The notes beneath the pieces are model-generated. The model was not told the origin of the DNA. It saw only the letters and a list, made by a program, of their open reading frames with translations, and searched no databases. 14,572 bases of DNA from Janthinobacterium lividum (lineage in GTDB: Bacteria > Pseudomonadota > Gammaproteobacteria > Steroidobacterales > Steroidobacteraceae): assembly GCA_943327025.2 (NCBI GenBank), contig CALPVO020000020.1, positions 1 to 14,572 on the forward strand. Direction: 5' to 3'. The translations under genes and the position numbers were made by a program. How positions within the stretch are numbered: the stretch's first letter is position 1; each line of letters opens with the position of its first letter. Of the stretch, positions 13,474-14,572 are shown in pieces.

Positions 13474-14265
13474 ATGGATCTCGGTCTCAACGGCAAGGTG
13501 GCATTGGTCACTGCGGGCAGCCAAGGCATCGGCTTGGCGACGGCGCATTCGCTGGCCCGGGAAGGCGCCCTGCTGGCGCTTTGCGCGCGTGACGCGACAG
13601 GGTTGACCGCTGCGGCGGCGGCCATCGAGGCGGCCCACGGGCAGCCGGTCTTGGTGCTCCCTTGCGACCTCGCCGACGAAACGCAGATTGCTCCCATGGT
13701 CGACGCAGTACTGGCGCGTTATGGCACCGTTCATGTGCTGGTGAACAACGCTGGCGGTCCACCACCGGGGCCCTCGGCACGGCTCACCGAAGCCGACTGG
13801 CAGCGGGCCTTCCAGCTCACTCTCATGTCCGCCGTCAGGACCACCAATGCCGTCCTGCCGGCCATGCGCGCACAGCGTTGGGGCCGCATCGTCAATGTTT
13901 CGTCCTATTCGGTGAAGCAACCTATCCCGGACCTCATGCTCTCGAACAGTCTGCGCCTTGCCGTGGCCGGCTGGGCCAAGACGCTGGCGGCTGAAGTAGC
14001 GCGAGACAATGTGCTGGTGAATACCGTGGCTCCCGGTTGGACTCTCACCGAGCGTGTCGGGCAAATGCTCGCGGCGCGCGCCGCCCAGCGGCAGTGTGAC
14101 GAAGCCGCGGTGGCTGCCGAAATACTGGCGCAAGTGCCCTTGGCTCGTTTCGCGGACCCCGCCGAGATTGCCGACGTGATTGTGTTCCTTGCCTCGCAAC
14201 GTGCCAGTTACCTCACAGGTACGGTATTGCCCGTCGACGGCGGTATCGTGCAGGGAGCCCTCTGA
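13474..14265 (+). CDS. SDR-family oxidoreductase with atypical active site (FabG-like subgroup)
   Basis: 263 aa from the ATG at 13474, with GGAAG 9 nt upstream; the frame reaches back to a TTG at 13441, but that extension is not family-like. The Rossmann fold is clear: VTAGSQGIG (12-20) with Ala at the usual first Gly of TGxxxGxG, CDLAD (64-68), NNAG (91-94), NVSS (141-144) and the C-terminal LTGTVLPVDGG (248-257). The catalytic Tyr-x3-Lys is missing: the matching segment reads LSNSLRLAVAGWAK, with Ser157 and Arg161 at the expected places. A FabG-like SDR subgroup with exactly this LSN-x-LR pattern exists, so the change is probably inherited rather than a fresh mutation. It may act as a dehydrogenase by another mechanism or not be a classical reductase. 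Its TGA overlaps the next ATG (TGATG). Confidence 0.88.
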   Translation: MDLGLNGKVALVTAGSQGIGLATAHSLAREGALLALCARDATGLTAAAAAIEAAHGQPVLVLPCDLADETQIAPMVDAVLARYGTVHVLVNNAGGPPPGPSARLTEADWQRAFQLTLMSAVRTTNAVLPAMRAQRWGRIVNVSSYSVKQPIPDLMLSNSLRLAVAGWAKTLAAEVARDNVLVNTVAPGWTLTERVGQMLAARAAQRQCDEAAVAAEILAQVPLARFADPAEIADVIVFLASQRASYLTGTVLPVDGGIVQGAL

Positions 14266-14572
14266 TGTCCTGGGAAGCCGCAAGAGTCATCGACTTCCAC
14301 GCTCACGTAGTGCTGGAAGAAACCTTCGGAGCGGCAGCTGAGCACGGGCCGGAGCTGACGGTCGCGGAGGATGGTCGCCCGTTGTTTCGCGCCGGTGGCT
14401 ATCGTCTGCATGGCGTGCGTTACCGCGGCAGTCCGTTCATGGATGTCGAGGTGCGCCTCGCTGCCATGGACCGTGCCGGCATCGACTGCCAGGTGCTGTC
14501 GCCCAACCCGCTGACGTATTTTCATTTCATCGATGTTCCGTCGGCGGTGGCTTTCTGTCGTCGTCACAACGA
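14265..14572 (+). CDS. Amidohydrolase_2-family metal-dependent hydrolase/decarboxylase, N-terminal fragment
   Basis: The first 102 codons of a gene cut by the right edge. It begins MSWEAARVIDFHAHVV; the D-x-H-x-H motif (Asp10, His12, His14) is the metal-binding strand 1 of the amidohydrolase superfamily. The later block DVEVRLAAMDRAGIDCQVLSPNP is typical of the amidohydrolase_2 (ACMSD-like) branch, whose members decarboxylate or hydrolyse aromatic acids and ring-cleavage products in the cytoplasm. The ATG shares its A with the SDR stop, so translation is coupled. The catalytic Asp and other metal ligands lie beyond the window, so the reaction is not determined. Confidence 0.88.
   Translation, partial: MSWEAARVIDFHAHVVLEETFGAAAEHGPELTVAEDGRPLFRAGGYRLHGVRYRGSPFMDVEVRLAAMDRAGIDCQVLSPNPLTYFHFIDVPSAVAFCRRHN

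Noticed and set aside
1..14572. Mobile elements, integrases, CRISPR arrays, tRNA or rRNA genes
   Set aside because: I found no transposase or integrase motifs, no regularly spaced repeats, no direct repeats flanking a module and no tRNA-like cloverleaf.

Overview
The window is about 14.6 kb of GC-rich bacterial DNA, densely packed and with no tRNA, rRNA, CRISPR array or insertion sequence that I can see. It looks like the accessory, catabolic part of a Gram-negative (proteobacterial) chromosome. Evidence for this is a TonB-dependent outer-membrane receptor, a Sec-exported small cytochrome c and a BarA-like hybrid kinase. The gene mix (P450, SDR, amidohydrolase, CaiB/AMACR-type enzyme, acyl-CoA ligase, TonB receptor) would suit a gammaproteobacterium that degrades aromatic, steroid or terpenoid compounds. 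I cannot name the genus, and this placement is inference.

Region 1 (1-5288) is a pair of divergent operons around a 116-bp regulatory gap (1743-1858). Leftward lie a GMC-family flavin oxidoreductase and, coupled by a TGATG overlap, the first 43 codons of an alpha-methylacyl-CoA racemase/CaiB-type gene cut by the window edge. Rightward lie an acyl-CoA synthetase, a flavoprotein of the vanillyl-alcohol oxidase/4-cresol dehydrogenase family and a small periplasmic c-type cytochrome, each joined to the next by an ATGA overlap. The last two look like the two subunits of a flavocytochrome that oxidises a para-alkylphenol. The ligase and racemase/transferase would then handle the resulting acid as a CoA ester. 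The gap holds a perfect 8-bp-arm hairpin, an imperfect 15-bp palindrome and a credible leftward promoter.

Region 2 (5230-8118, minus strand) is one large hybrid sensor kinase (probable CHASE8 sensor, HAMP, HisKA, HATPase, two receiver domains, Hpt). Its 3' end overlaps the 3' end of the cytochrome gene by 59 bp, tail to tail.

Region 3 (8248-9709) is a housekeeping island: a class-1B-like dihydroorotate dehydrogenase (minus) and a TrmL-type tRNA 2'-O-methyltransferase (plus). Their start codons are separated by only 19 bp. That gap contains one symmetric -10 element usable in both directions and no Shine-Dalgarno sequence, so both mRNAs may be leaderless.

Region 4 (9902-14572) is a second catabolic operon on the plus strand: TonB-dependent receptor, cytochrome P450, an SDR lacking the normal Tyr-Lys active site, and the start of an amidohydrolase_2-type metal-dependent hydrolase/decarboxylase. 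The order suggests uptake of a scarce or bulky substrate, oxygenation, then further oxidation or cleavage. The substrate cannot be read from the sequence. A 1230-codon antisense ORF covering the receptor and P450 is explained by codon bias and was rejected.
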